From: Shewanella seohaensis
GTDB lineage: Bacteria; Pseudomonadota; Gammaproteobacteria; Enterobacterales; Shewanellaceae
Reading direction: 5' to 3'
NCBI RefSeq assembly: GCF_025449215.1
Contig: NZ_CP104900.1
Location: 4,650,001 to 4,714,000 of the forward strand
DNA length: 64,000 nt
Both the position numbers and the translations under genes were made by a program. The notes under the pieces were generated by a model. The model was given only the letters and a program-made list of their open reading frames with translations, had not been told where the DNA came from and did not search any database. Below, piece after piece: positions 39,584-49,298 of the stretch. The stretch's first letter is position 1, and every line of letters begins with the position of its first letter.

Positions 39584-41716
39584 CTACATTTTCTGTGCGC
39601 TCAGGCCGTTGCCATCGATAATGGCTTGGGCTTGAGTGACATAGGTCAAAGCAGCGTCGAGACGTTTCAGTGAGTAACGTGGACCATGGACACCCCATGA
39701 GCCGTCAGCCTTGATCAGGCGAACAACGTCTTGGGCTTTGTCGGTCAACATCAACACTTGAGTCTTGTCTTCTACCGACAGCTTGGTGACTTCTAACAGC
39801 TTGTCGATACGGGCAAGGGCTTGTTCTACTTGAGCAAAAGTATCCTTAACGGGTTTTTGCCACTTTTGAACTTCGCCGTAGATTTCCAGCTGATCTTCGA
39901 AGTGCAGGCCGACTTCTAGCTCAGATTGGAACTGGCTATGACAACCTTTGTTATCCACCACATCATGGTCTGAGGCCGATGTACGGGCACAGGTCCACAT
40001 CAGGTCGAGGTAGTTGTAGCCGTTCTCGTCTTTCGCCACAGTCCAGCCCTTAGTGGTCGCATCGCGAGACTTGCCTTCAGGTGGGTTGAGGGTCTTACGC
40101 AGTGGGTCGACATCAATCTTCCACATGTGTGACTTACGTACGTTGTCGAAGCCCGCCATATCTGGGAATTGGATCGCCGTGAAGTTTTCACAACTTCCCA
40201 TGTTTGGCATGTGGCAGCTTTGGCAAGTTTGATTGCTGTGGGTGTTAGTGTTCTTGGCGATCTCGGCTTGGGCCGTGTGACAGTCAGTACACTCTTTGAT
40301 AATTTTTGGCTTAGTCATACCCGTAGTCCAATCACCGTCGGTGACTTCGTGCGGATCGTGACAGGTTGAACAACGCATGCCTTTGTCATAGTGCGCTGAG
40401 GCAAACATTTGCGAACCTTCAGTACCACAGGATGGGCAAGATGACTTCATCTTCACGTTGAAGGCATATTCCAGCTTTTCTTTACCCTGTGGCGTATCGG
40501 CTAACTCTTCAACAAAGTTAAAGCGTTGGTGACAACGTTCACAGTTAGATGGCATGCCGCCACCGATACCACCGTCTAAGTGGCCGCCCGCACCGTGACA
40601 CTCTTCACAGGTAATCCCTTTGGCAATAGTGTGCTTTTGCAGCTCTTTCGGGTTACCTAAAGCCGCGAAAAATTCATCTTTGGTTTGGAAGTCAAACTTA
40701 AAGGTGTGGCACATTTCGCAATAGGAGCTAGCCGGTTGGAACAGGAATTCCTTCTCATACTTAGCACCGTATGAACTCATACCCCATTGGTGTGAACCGC
40801 TGGTACCGAAGTCTTCCATTTTGACGGGGAAGCTTGGGATAGCTTTGTTGATTTTGGCTGCCATTTCAGGGGTTAACCACTCAGCCCAACCACGGGAGAA
40901 CTGGTTACCACCGGCGACCATAGTTCCAGTGCCATCCTTCAACAGACCGTCTTTCACGTGGTAAGTACCGCGCACTAGGTAGGCGTCAATAAAGCCATAT
41001 TTAGTCCGTGGCGTACCCACTGTCGCGTAGATAGCATCTGGCGTAATACCCGATGGCAGAATCGAGGTATCCTTAGTGCCATACATGGTTTTCTTCAGGT
41101 CGTTATCGACCTCAGGGTGCTCGCCAGGGAAGCGAATCGTCTTAGAGTGGCGTGAACGTCTCCACTTCTCGTATTGCGGACCATGACACTCACCGCATTT
41201 TTCTGGGCCGACAAACTTGTTCGGGAAATCTAAAATCGATTTCGCCCCTAAACGGTATTGCAGTGCCTTAGGACGCTGGCCATCGTTATAGGAGCTGTAA
41301 CGCACTGCGGTGCCATCAGTGGGGTTCACTTCTTTACTGTGTTTGCTGTAAGCAACACTGTCACCACCGTGCAAATATTCTTCACCACGGTCACTGACTT
41401 TATAAGTGCCCTTTAATCGACCTTCAGCGTCGTATTTAAAAACTGGGTGATTTTCAAATAGAAAATCAAACAATTCTTGCTCTTGAACAATATAATCCTG
41501 CAGTGTTTTCACACCGCGGGATTTCTCCATTAAATTTTCATTTAAATTGGGGTTAGCCAGAATATCTTGAGTATAGTGGGATTGTTGTTTATTACCCACT
41601 CCAGGTACCACTTTCCCCTCCGACTTAGCATCGGCAGCGACTGTGGTAGCGCTTACGGCAGAACCTAAACAAAATAGCACGCTTAATGCTACTTTGGATT
41701 TCCATCGCTTCATCAT
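39584..41716 (-). CDS. sirA: Octaheme cytochrome c dissimilatory sulfite reductase SirA (MccA family)
   Basis: A 710-residue exported octaheme cytochrome that reduces sulfite to sulfide in six-electron respiration. Signal peptide ([19 protein letters not shown]), then seven CXXCH hemes (174-178, 333-337, 370-374, 392-396, 449-453, 476-480, 498-502) and an eighth site of CX15CH type, Cys576 to Cys592-His593 ([18 protein letters not shown]). This eight-site set defines SirA/MccA. Extra cysteines at 427, 430 and 509 are free of heme motifs; in the MccA family two cysteines bind the active-site copper, and these are the candidates. It heads a nine-gene downstream operon on the minus strand, with divergent sirE/F/G. 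Confidence 0.96.
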   Translation of the reverse strand: MMKRWKSKVALSVLFCLGSAVSATTVAADAKSEGKVVPGVGNKQQSHYTQDILANPNLNENLMEKSRGVKTLQDYIVQEQELFDFLFENHPVFKYDAEGRLKGTYKVSDRGEEYLHGGDSVAYSKHSKEVNPTDGTAVRYSSYNDGQRPKALQYRLGAKSILDFPNKFVGPEKCGECHGPQYEKWRRSRHSKTIRFPGEHPEVDNDLKKTMYGTKDTSILPSGITPDAIYATVGTPRTKYGFIDAYLVRGTYHVKDGLLKDGTGTMVAGGNQFSRGWAEWLTPEMAAKINKAIPSFPVKMEDFGTSGSHQWGMSSYGAKYEKEFLFQPASSYCEMCHTFKFDFQTKDEFFAALGNPKELQKHTIAKGITCEECHGAGGHLDGGIGGGMPSNCERCHQRFNFVEELADTPQGKEKLEYAFNVKMKSSCPSCGTEGSQMFASAHYDKGMRCSTCHDPHEVTDGDWTTGMTKPKIIKECTDCHTAQAEIAKNTNTHSNQTCQSCHMPNMGSCENFTAIQFPDMAGFDNVRKSHMWKIDVDPLRKTLNPPEGKSRDATTKGWTVAKDENGYNYLDLMWTCARTSASDHDVVDNKGCHSQFQSELEVGLHFEDQLEIYGEVQKWQKPVKDTFAQVEQALARIDKLLEVTKLSVEDKTQVLMLTDKAQDVVRLIKADGSWGVHGPRYSLKRLDAALTYVTQAQAIIDGNGLSAQKM

Positions 41717-41850
41717 TCACTCCTAATTTATCATTAGTTTTATATTTTCCACTGAACCTAACTGTTCACTGAACGACATAAACAATTGACCAGTGGCGGC
41801 ATGATGAAGCAGCTAAACGCCTAAAAACCTGAGCTAGTGCACATTAAATT

Positions 41851-41866
41851 TTGATTCAAAAATCAA
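41851..41866. promoter_or_regulatory. FNR-like palindrome upstream of sirA
   Basis: The perfect inverted repeat TTGATT CAAA AATCAA resembles the FNR/EtrA box TTGAT-N4-ATCAA but has a spacer two bases longer. It lies about 135 bp before the sirA start. Anaerobic control is plausible but not shown by this match. Confidence 0.3.
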
Positions 41867-42022
41867 TAGAAATAAAAAGGAACAAATAAAATAAAACCAA
41901 TAACTTAACGTAAATAAAAGAAAAATATTTTAGAAATAAATCGTGGTTTTTGAGATCTAAAAAGACCTAAAAAATGGTTTTATTTTTCAAAAATCACCAA
42001 AGGGAAAAGTGACGATTTTAAT

Positions 42023-42038
42023 GCCGAGACAGATCACA
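42023..42038. promoter_or_regulatory. Candidate CRP half-site in the sir control region
   Basis: GCCGA-N6-TCACA: the right half is ideal for CRP, the left half matches only partly. Shewanella uses CRP for anaerobic respiration genes, so this is worth noting, at low certainty. Confidence 0.25.
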
Positions 42039-42260
42039 TTCCTAGCCGAAAAACTCCGCTACCCTGCCAGTCAATCCAAAGCGGGTGAAATGTTCGAGAT
42101 ATTTAAAAGCACTCAAAATTAAAAATAAGATGCATCAAAAATAATCCAGCGAGTATTGACATAAAGCTTAAATTAACACGCTCGAACATTATCAACGTTA
42201 AATTTCACCATTAATGAACAGCCAATAAATCAGATTAACCATGCAACACAGGAAATCACT

Positions 42261-44300
42261 ATGATAAGTATGTCCCCAGAAATAGGTCACCTATTGCTCA
42301 TCATAAGTACTGTGTTGGCATTATTCTCCGCAATCACTCACTTTATTGGCACTCATCAGCCACAACTTTATTTAATCGAGTTCGGCAATAAATTATTTAA
42401 TGCCATGTTTATAAGCTTATTGGGCGCACTCTTATGCCTTATTTATAGCTTTATTAGCGATGACTTTTCGGTTGCCTATGTGGCGAACCATTCCAATAGC
42501 CAACTCGCCCTCGGTTATAAAATTGCCGCAGTCTGGGGCAGCCATGAAGGCTCTATGCTGTTTTGGGTGTTCGCCATCGCGTTATGGGGTGCCATCATCA
42601 ATTGCCGCCAAGCGGGTAAATTCGTCGACTTAGATAACGCCGATGTGCAGACTGATAAAGCCTACTTTGCACGGCTACTGGCGATTCTCGCGCTCGTTAT
42701 CCTCGGCTTTAATCTGTTTTTACTCTTTACCTCCAATCCCTTTGCCCGATTACTACCTAACATCCCCATTGAAGGGCGCGACCTCAATCCGATATTGCAG
42801 GACATTGGCCTCATACTGCACCCACCTATGCTGTTTTTAGGCTATGTCGGGCTGACGGTATGCTTTGCCGCGGCGCTGTCATCCCTACTGGGTGGCGCAT
42901 TAGTGCATCGTCACCTCGAATACTTGCGGCCTTGGGTATTACTGGCGTGGATTTTCCTCACGGGAGGCAATGCCTTTGGTTCTTGGTGGGCCTATAACGA
43001 ATTGGGTTGGGGTGGTTGGTGGTTTTGGGATCCCGTTGAAAATGCTTCTTTTATTCCTTGGCTAGTCGCCACAGCGCTGGTGCATTCTTTAGTGCTGACC
43101 AGAAAGACCCAAGGCTTTGCCCTCACCACGCTATTTTTGTGCATCTTGGCATTCTCGCTGAGCTTACTCGGCAGCTTTTTGGTGCGTTCCGGCATAGTGC
43201 AATCGGTACATGCCTTCGCGGCGGATCCCACCAGAGGCATGTCAATCCTATGTTTATTGGTGCTGTTTGTCGGTGCGGCGCTGCTGATTTTTGCGCTCAA
43301 AGCCCAAGCCTTGAAGCATGAGGTAAGCCCTAGCCTATTGAGCAAAGAGACACTGTTACTGCTTGGCATCATAGTACTGGTGGTTGCAGCCTTTTCCGTT
43401 CTGTTGGGCACCTTTTATCCCCTGCTATACGAGTTGTTAGGCTTAGGCACTCTGTCGGTCGGCGCCCCTTACTTTAATGCGATTTTTGTCCCACTGACCT
43501 TTATCGCGGTGATGCTAATGGGCATAGCGCCGTTAATTGCTTGGGGACAATCGCGCGGCAAGCCACTCAAGGTATTAGCCTTGCCTTTTATCGCCATTGT
43601 GATTATCGCGGCGCTAATGAGTTATCAAACCCAAACCGATGGAGCTCTCTTCCTATTCCTTGGCTGCGCCAGCGCGTTGTTTTTGCTCTGCTGTCTTGGG
43701 GTGAGTGTAACAGTGACATCCCAAGCATTGACGCCACCTAAGCCCGCCATATCGACAACATCAAAGCGCGCCAGATTAGCCATGCTAGTCGGCCATTTGG
43801 GTGTGGCGGTCAGCATTATCGGCGCGACCTCAGTATCGTTTTTCGAGCAGGAAGCCTTGCTGCGTATGGGGCCTGGCCAAGGTAAACCACTTGCCGATTA
43901 TGTACTGGTCTACGAAAGCACAGAACCTGTAGAAACCCCAAGTTTTAGCGCGATTCAAGCCAATATCAGTATCCGCGCAGCCAAGCAGGATGACGTAGTG
44001 CTGGGTTACCTCCATCCACAGCGACAAACCTTTCATAGCAATGGCATGGAAGTGTCCCATGCGGGTATAGACCATGGTTTTTGGCGGGATCTCTATGTCT
44101 CTATGGGGCTACAACTGAGCGACACCGAATACCTGATCCGCATTAGCTATAAGCCCTTGGCGACCTGGATTTGGCTGGGTGCTTTATTGATGATGCTTGC
44201 GGGCGCGATTGCCGCTTGGCCAATCAAACAAGGCCACAGAGTCGCACAAACAAAGGCGCTGAATGTAAGTCGCTCACCACAGGAGACAATGACGTTATGA
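42261..44300 (+). CDS. sirE: CcmF/NrfE-like heme lyase SirE of the sir locus
   Basis: A 679-residue polytopic heme-handling protein with about fourteen membrane helices. It carries the heme-binding WWD motif (GWGGWWFWDPVENASFIPWL, about 250-268) and the CcmF-type WGSHEGSMLFW segment (92-102). A dedicated lyase is expected because SirA has a CX15CH heme that the general Ccm system may not process. AGGAAA precedes the ATG. The symbol follows the S. oneidensis sir cluster naming. Confidence 0.9.
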   Translation: MISMSPEIGHLLLIISTVLALFSAITHFIGTHQPQLYLIEFGNKLFNAMFISLLGALLCLIYSFISDDFSVAYVANHSNSQLALGYKIAAVWGSHEGSMLFWVFAIALWGAIINCRQAGKFVDLDNADVQTDKAYFARLLAILALVILGFNLFLLFTSNPFARLLPNIPIEGRDLNPILQDIGLILHPPMLFLGYVGLTVCFAAALSSLLGGALVHRHLEYLRPWVLLAWIFLTGGNAFGSWWAYNELGWGGWWFWDPVENASFIPWLVATALVHSLVLTRKTQGFALTTLFLCILAFSLSLLGSFLVRSGIVQSVHAFAADPTRGMSILCLLVLFVGAALLIFALKAQALKHEVSPSLLSKETLLLLGIIVLVVAAFSVLLGTFYPLLYELLGLGTLSVGAPYFNAIFVPLTFIAVMLMGIAPLIAWGQSRGKPLKVLALPFIAIVIIAALMSYQTQTDGALFLFLGCASALFLLCCLGVSVTVTSQALTPPKPAISTTSKRARLAMLVGHLGVAVSIIGATSVSFFEQEALLRMGPGQGKPLADYVLVYESTEPVETPSFSAIQANISIRAAKQDDVVLGYLHPQRQTFHSNGMEVSHAGIDHGFWRDLYVSMGLQLSDTEYLIRISYKPLATWIWLGALLMMLAGAIAAWPIKQGHRVAQTKALNVSRSPQETMTL

Positions 44301-44731
44301 ACCCACTGTTTCGCTCGCCCTATTTGAGCCTGTTGTTTTGGTTGCTGTCGCTGAGCCTCTGCTTTGGCGGCGCGACGTTTCTCGCCACGGCGCAGGAGGC
44401 CCCCAACCTTGGCGCCTCCTATCAACAGCAAGCCATAGAGATCAGCAAAGTGCTGCGCTGCCCCATGGCGACTAATCAAACCTTATTTGAATCGCAAGCA
44501 CCGATTGCCCATGAGCTGAAAGGACAAATCTTTTCACTTTTGGAACAAGGCTATAAGCGGGATGAGATCCTCGATTTTATGGTGCAGCGCTATGGCGAAA
44601 AAATCCGTTATCAGCCCGAATTTAAGTCCGCCACACTGGCACTCTGGCTCGGCCCGCTCGTGCTGTTAGCCGCAGGATTTGGCTTAGGGTTTGCGCTGTT
44701 AAAGCGCAGGCCACAAGTCCCAAACGCATAG
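44297..44731 (+). CDS. sirF: CcmH/NrfF-like maturation protein SirF with an altered CXXC
   Basis: A 144-residue protein with an N-terminal membrane segment, a periplasmic three-helix bundle and a C-terminal membrane helix, as in NrfF/CcmH. Its ATG overlaps the sirE stop (ATGA). The usual redox motif LRCxxCxNQ reads LRCPMATNQ: Cys55 is present but the second cysteine is Ala58. It can no longer form an internal disulfide but could still make a mixed disulfide with apocytochrome. The rest (QTLFESQAPIAHELKGQIF, GEKIRYQPEF) is well conserved. Confidence 0.88.
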   Translation: MNPLFRSPYLSLLFWLLSLSLCFGGATFLATAQEAPNLGASYQQQAIEISKVLRCPMATNQTLFESQAPIAHELKGQIFSLLEQGYKRDEILDFMVQRYGEKIRYQPEFKSATLALWLGPLVLLAAGFGLGFALLKRRPQVPNA

Positions 44732-44801
44732 CTCCTACGCATAGCCCCTAGAAGATAGCCACTTTTACCCTATTGCTAAGTTTGAATAGAAGGATAACCC
44801 C

Positions 44802-45385
44802 ATGAAATCTTACATCGCCAAGCTCGCTCTCCTTTGCACCGCATGGCTGCTGTGCTGCGCCGTTCAGGCCCATTCACTGCAAAACAAACTCTATGACACG
44901 GGTGAGCCCATCCCTAAACCCAGAGTCATGACCGGCTTTATCGAGATGCAGCATGCCCGCGGCGTGCCCGAAGTGCCTTTTATCGATGAAGCTGGGCAGA
45001 CACACAGCTTAAAACAACACCAAGGCAAACTGACCTTAGTGAATCTGTGGGCGACTTGGTGCGTGCCCTGCTTACGGGAAATTCCAGAGCTGCAAAAACT
45101 CCAGCAACAATATGTCGATAAGAACATCGCCATAGTGCCCATCTCGATTGATGAAGAAGTAAAAGATGTACGGCCATTTTTGGATCAGCATGGCTTTAGC
45201 AACTACCGCACTTGGCTCGACCCAGAAAAAACATCGAGCAGATCATCCCTGCCAACGTTGTCCCTGCGACCTATGTTTTTGATGCTAAAGGCAACCTAGT
45301 CGGTTTTGTCCGTGGCTATCTCGATTGGACCGATAAAGAGGTTGCGCCCTATTTAGATAAGCTTATCGCCAAATATGCCCAGTAA
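44802..45385 (+). CDS. sirG: DsbE/CcmG-like thioredoxin SirG of the sir locus, frameshifted as given
   Basis: A 194-residue exported thioredoxin-fold protein once repaired. Signal peptide, then FIEMQHARGVPEVPFIDE and the redox motif WCVPC (Cys87, Cys90). The frame breaks in the A6 run 45226-45231; one more A gives EKNIEQIIPANVVPATYVFD, with the cis-Pro, and the tail ending KLIAKYAQ. It should keep apo-SirA heme cysteines reduced. It lies 70 nt after sirF. As given, translation ends early at 45299. Confidence 0.88.
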
Positions 45386-45495
45386 TTTCGCTCGGCACTC
45401 ATTAGCACAGCACTGAAGGGCTAAGTGGGTTTTGACTTAGCCAATCCATGAAATCAAATCTCCGTTCGGTACCCCACCCTAAATCTTTGCCGAAG

Positions 45496-45522
45496 CCCGC
45501 TGCTCCCCGATTTGGCAGCGGG
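45496..45522 (+). terminator. Intrinsic terminator after sirEFG
   Basis: Stem CCCGCTGC / GCAGCGGG with an 11-nt loop, followed by TATTTTTA. It lies about 110 nt past sirG. The rest of 45386-45649 holds no supportable gene. Confidence 0.65.
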
Positions 45523-45649
45523 TATTTTTACCCCAAGGCGGACTCGCTTTGTATTCTGCGCCACCTTTCTTTAGAATTGCCGCTGTTATCCATGAATCGA
45601 TTTTGCAAATCCATTCGTAAAACCCATTGATAAAATCTAAGGCTTCCCG

Positions 45650-46228
45650 ATGAAACTCACTTGTTTAACTCAACCTATTTATGACCACTTGTACCGTGAT
45701 ATCAGTGAGTTTCGCAGCACCTTCGACCTCGCCGTCAACGATGCCAACTCCTTGGATGAAAAGGCCGACACGCTACATACTTCACTGATTATTGAAGAAT
45801 TAACCGAACTTGCCGAGGCCGATAGCCGTATCGAACAGGCCGATGCCATTGTCGATTCTGTGTATGTATTAATGGGGCGTTTAGTGCATTTAGGCGCGGC
45901 TCAAATGAGTGACCGCCTAGAGATCAGCTACCTTATCGACTTGCTGCTGTGTGTAGCTAAAAACCGTGAAATCGACTTTATCGCCTGCTGGGATGAAGTG
46001 CATTCGAGCAACATGAGCAAAGTGTGCCGTAATGAGCAGGAACTGACAGAAACTATCGCCTTCTATGCCGAGCAAGGCGTTGAAATCGTTGGCAGCAAAA
46101 AAGGCGAGTTTATCATCGCCAAATGCGCCAAGGATGTGGAAATGGCCGGTAAAGTCGTGCGCCAAGGCAAGGTATTAAAGTCGGTGTACTATCGCCCTGC
46201 GGATTTAACTCAGTTAGTAAAAGCGTAA
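45650..46228 (+). CDS. MazG-like all-alpha nucleotide pyrophosphohydrolase family protein
   Basis: A 192-residue protein whose first half has the helical metal-binding pattern of MazG-like/phosphoribosyl-ATP pyrophosphohydrolase enzymes: IIEELTELAEA (EExxE-like) and ADAIVDSVYVLMGRLVHLG (ExxD-like position). It may hydrolyse nucleoside triphosphates to monophosphates. The C-terminal half (ACWDEVHSSNMSKV, GKVLKSVYYRPADL) is typical of the dATP/dUTP-type subfamily. It stands alone; exact substrate unknown. Confidence 0.75.
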   Translation: MKLTCLTQPIYDHLYRDISEFRSTFDLAVNDANSLDEKADTLHTSLIIEELTELAEADSRIEQADAIVDSVYVLMGRLVHLGAAQMSDRLEISYLIDLLLCVAKNREIDFIACWDEVHSSNMSKVCRNEQELTETIAFYAEQGVEIVGSKKGEFIIAKCAKDVEMAGKVVRQGKVLKSVYYRPADLTQLVKA

Positions 46229-46237
46229 CACCGCAAA

Positions 46238-46277
46238 CCTAGGCTGCACAGCATGTAGAAACAGCATGCAGCCTAGG
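46238..46277. terminator. Hairpin between convergent MazG-like and HTH genes
   Basis: A 10-bp stem CCTAGGCTGC / GCAGCCTAGG with a 20-nt loop lies between two convergent stop codons. No clear T-run follows. Confidence 0.45.
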
Positions 46278-46286
46278 CCGCTTCCC

Positions 46287-46520
46287 TTAGTCCGACGCGT
46301 CTTGTTCGGCATCCTTGCGGTATTCCAAAATATCCCCCGGCTGACAGGCCAAGTATTCACAAATACTCGCCAAGGTATCGAAACGCACCCCTTTGACTTT
46401 GCCCCGTTTTAACAGCGACAAGTTAGCCTCGGTAATGCCCACCGCTTTGGCCAGCTCCTTAGAGCTCACCTTTCGCACCGCCATCATGACGTCTAAATTA
46501 ACGATAATATTCAAAATCAA
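46287..46520 (-). CDS. Small Xre/Cro-type HTH regulator
   Basis: A 77-residue protein that is little more than one helix-turn-helix: SSKELAKAVGITEANLSLLK with KRGKVKGVRFDTLASICEYL. It belongs to the YozG-like group that is usually encoded next to a DUF2975 membrane protein, as here; the two genes overlap by four bases. It probably controls its own small operon, perhaps with the membrane protein as partner. Confidence 0.85.
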   Translation of the reverse strand: MILNIIVNLDVMMAVRKVSSKELAKAVGITEANLSLLKRGKVKGVRFDTLASICEYLACQPGDILEYRKDAEQDASD

Positions 46521-47035
46521 ACAAACTCTTGGTTTTCCGCCTCATAATCGCGGGCGGCTTTAAGCAAATACACGATCAGCAACATCAGTAAAATCGTCGA
46601 TATATTGCCAAAATCGAGCACCAGTTCGATACGACCTTCTTCAAAAAACGACTGATGATAGATACCTATCCCTAAGGTTTGCAGCATCTCAAACACTAAG
46701 GCCGCCACTTTTAACCACACTAGCCATAGGTAACATTTCATACTCTCATCACTGAAAAACAGGCCGCGTTGATAGCAGGATAAGAGCCGTTGCAGCCAAT
46801 ACACTCCTAATAAAAATGTGATAAATAAAGGAGTTAACATTGCAAGCAACAGCATTCTGTTGGCGCTTGCGAGGTGCCATAACTCGAGCAACTGGGTGTT
46901 ACTGCTATTGAAGCGAATATCGTCGTAGGCCCAATAGCAATAAAACAGGTAGCCAACAATGGCTACCGCAGAAAAGAGCACCAGCCAGCGGCAAAACTCA
47001 CTGATTTTTATTAATTTTTTAAAATTTTGATTCAT
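46517..47035 (-). CDS. DUF2975 membrane protein
   Basis: A 172-residue protein with four membrane helices (WLVLFSAVAIVGYLFYCYW first) and the DUF2975 layout. The function is unknown; the genes are almost always paired with small HTH regulators. ATG at 47035 follows GGGTGAG and is preferred over the TTG at 47047. The four-base overlap with the HTH gene indicates coupled translation. Confidence 0.82.
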   Translation of the reverse strand: MNQNFKKLIKISEFCRWLVLFSAVAIVGYLFYCYWAYDDIRFNSSNTQLLELWHLASANRMLLLAMLTPLFITFLLGVYWLQRLLSCYQRGLFFSDESMKCYLWLVWLKVAALVFEMLQTLGIGIYHQSFFEEGRIELVLDFGNISTILLMLLIVYLLKAARDYEAENQEFV

Positions 47036-47192
47036 CAACTCACCCAAACATCACCCTAGATAATTCTTAGCGAACGAACACCAGTATAATCCTTCGACAA
47101 AAAATATTACAAAGAAATATAAATTTATTGTTTTACGATAATTAATTTTCGTATTAGCATGTTTTCAATTTCAATACACTCAGGTGACGACA

Positions 47193-49253
47193 ATGCAAAA
47201 ATTTCCATTCACGAGTCAGTTATGCAGTGCTGCCATTGCCGCCGCACTGCTACTGACGGGTTGCAGCGCCGCTGATACCCAAAATGCACAACCTCAAGTT
47301 GCCGCGACGCAACAAACCGAAGCGCCGTTAATTCCCATCGAAAACTTCTTTAACGAGCAGAGCATTCGCCATTTAAAAATGTCCGACGATGGCAAGTGGC
47401 TCGCCTTTGTGAAGGAGTACCAAGGGGCAAGCAATATCTTCCTGATGGCCGATAAGGCCGATCTTGCCAGCGCTACGCCACTCACCACCTCCGCCGAACC
47501 TATTCGCGACTTCGAATGGTCAGCCAAGGGCAATGACCTGTTCTTTATGAAGGACAAAGGCGGTAATGAGAACACCCAGATTTACAAGCTGAGCTTTGAA
47601 GAACACGCGGGCAAGATCACCGCCAAAGAGCAACGCTTAACCCATAAGGACGATGTGCAATACAGCGTGCTCGAGCAGGTAAAAGACAATCCTGATTTGC
47701 TGGTTGTTCAAGCCAACCACGACGATTCGAGCCGTATGGATATTTATCTGCTCAACATCCACGATGGCAAGTTAACCCCTATCCTGAAGAACGAACTGAG
47801 CTTTACTCAAGTGAAGTTTAACAAGCAGGGCAAACCTGTGATTGCCAGCAGCAGTAATCTCGATAACACCAATGCCTTGTATGTGCTGATCGACGGCAAC
47901 TGGCGCAAGATCATCCAAAGCGCCAAGGGCGAGAGCATCGATATTCTTAAAGTGAACGATGATAAGAAGCTCGCCTATATCAGCGCCAATATTGGCGATC
48001 GCGATAAACAGGAATTGCTGAAAGTCGATCTGATGACGGGTAAATATGAGACGCTGCACAAGGATCCTGATAACGAGGCCGATGTCTATTCGATGCAATT
48101 TAACGATGCGGGCGAGCCATTAGCCGTGGCTTACTACGGTGGTCGCTTACGGGTTTATCCCTTAGATGCCGAGTTTGCCCGCCATTGGGATGTGATTAAT
48201 CGTCATTTTAATCAAGATGTTGAAATCACGATTGGCGAAATGAACGAGAAAACCCACCTGTGGCAAATCCATGTTGCCAGCGACAGAGCAGCTGGAGCTG
48301 ACTATCAATACAATGCCGCCACTGGGGATATCCATCTGTTAGTCGACATTCCGGCCAGCATTCCTGCGGATCAACTCTCGCCACGCCAATCGATTGTGTA
48401 TACCGCGCGGGACGGGGTGAAAATCCAAGCCTATTTAACACTGCCTAAGGGTAAACAGACGCAGCTGCCGACCATTATCCTGCCCCATGGCGGCCCTTGG
48501 GCACGGGATTTTTGGACGCTCGACTCGGGTTACTTCCACGCAATTGCCCAGTTTTATGCAAACCGTGGCTATGCCGTGTTGCAACCTAACTTCCGTGCCT
48601 CAACGGGTTTCGGTAAGAAATTCTTAAACTTAGGTAACAATAATTGGGGGATTGGCAGCATGCAGCACGATCTCACCGATGGAGCCAACTACTTAGTGGC
48701 GCAGGGCATTGCCGATAAACAACGTTTAGGGATCTTCGGTGCCTCCTACGGCGGCTATGCGGCGCTGTCTGGCGCGACCTTTACGCCTGACTTGTACCAA
48801 GCGGTGATCGCCTATGTGGGACCATCGAGCCTAGTGACGCTGATGAATTCCTTCCCCGACTACTGGCGCCCCTATTTAGGCCAATGGTTTGAGTCGGTGG
48901 GTGACCCACAAATTGCCGAGCAGAAGCAAGATATGGAAAAACGCTCGCCAATTAACTATGTCGATAACATCAAGGCACCATTGATGCTGATCCAAGGGGC
49001 GAATGACCCACGCGTCACCCAAATAGAATCGGACAATATCGCTAAGAAGATGTACCAAAAGTCTTTGCCTGTTAAGTACATACTGGCGAAAGATGAAGGA
49101 CATGGATTCAGTAAGCGAGCCAATAAACTGGCCTCGATTGTCGCCACTGAGCAGTTTTTTGCAGAGCACTTAGGTGGGCGTGTCGACACCAATGTGAATC
49201 CTGAAATCCTAAAACACTTGGACGGTTTAAACGTCGATATCAGTAAACTTTAA
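47193..49253 (+). CDS. S9-family prolyl oligopeptidase-like peptidase, lipoprotein
   Basis: A 686-residue exported peptidase with a lipoprotein signal (AALLLTGC). The first half is a beta-propeller (about 60-390), the second an alpha/beta hydrolase domain. The catalytic triad is visible: Ser518 in GASYGGYAAL, Asp605 in GANDPRV, His637 in DEGHGF. It probably cleaves short peptides in the periplasm. Start ATG at 47193; AGGTGA just upstream serves as the ribosome site, so the GTG at 47184 is less likely. Confidence 0.92.
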   Translation: MQKFPFTSQLCSAAIAAALLLTGCSAADTQNAQPQVAATQQTEAPLIPIENFFNEQSIRHLKMSDDGKWLAFVKEYQGASNIFLMADKADLASATPLTTSAEPIRDFEWSAKGNDLFFMKDKGGNENTQIYKLSFEEHAGKITAKEQRLTHKDDVQYSVLEQVKDNPDLLVVQANHDDSSRMDIYLLNIHDGKLTPILKNELSFTQVKFNKQGKPVIASSSNLDNTNALYVLIDGNWRKIIQSAKGESIDILKVNDDKKLAYISANIGDRDKQELLKVDLMTGKYETLHKDPDNEADVYSMQFNDAGEPLAVAYYGGRLRVYPLDAEFARHWDVINRHFNQDVEITIGEMNEKTHLWQIHVASDRAAGADYQYNAATGDIHLLVDIPASIPADQLSPRQSIVYTARDGVKIQAYLTLPKGKQTQLPTIILPHGGPWARDFWTLDSGYFHAIAQFYANRGYAVLQPNFRASTGFGKKFLNLGNNNWGIGSMQHDLTDGANYLVAQGIADKQRLGIFGASYGGYAALSGATFTPDLYQAVIAYVGPSSLVTLMNSFPDYWRPYLGQWFESVGDPQIAEQKQDMEKRSPINYVDNIKAPLMLIQGANDPRVTQIESDNIAKKMYQKSLPVKYILAKDEGHGFSKRANKLASIVATEQFFAEHLGGRVDTNVNPEILKHLDGLNVDISKL

Positions 49254-49259
49254 TGCGCT

Positions 49260-49283
49260 AAGGGCAAGCTAAGGCTTGCCCTT
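49260..49283 (+). terminator. Intrinsic terminator after the S9 peptidase gene
   Basis: Stem AAGGGCAAGC / GCTTGCCCTT with loop TAAG, followed by TTTATTG. It also lies just past the convergent two-component gene. Confidence 0.85.
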
Positions 49284-49298
49284 TTTATTGTGCCTTTA

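Larger units (their letters stand above)
41717..42260. promoter_or_regulatory. Divergent control region of the sir locus
   Basis: A 544-bp AT-rich spacer without a supportable gene. It divides the minus-strand sirA operon from plus-strand sirE/F/G. It holds a 16-bp palindrome at 41851-41866 and a half CRP-like site (GATCACATT at 42032-42040). Both promoters must lie here; I could not place their -10/-35 boxes with confidence. Confidence 0.6.

Noticed and set aside
45448..45630. 60-codon reading after sirG
   Set aside because: It spans the terminator stem-loop and has no ribosome site or family resemblance.
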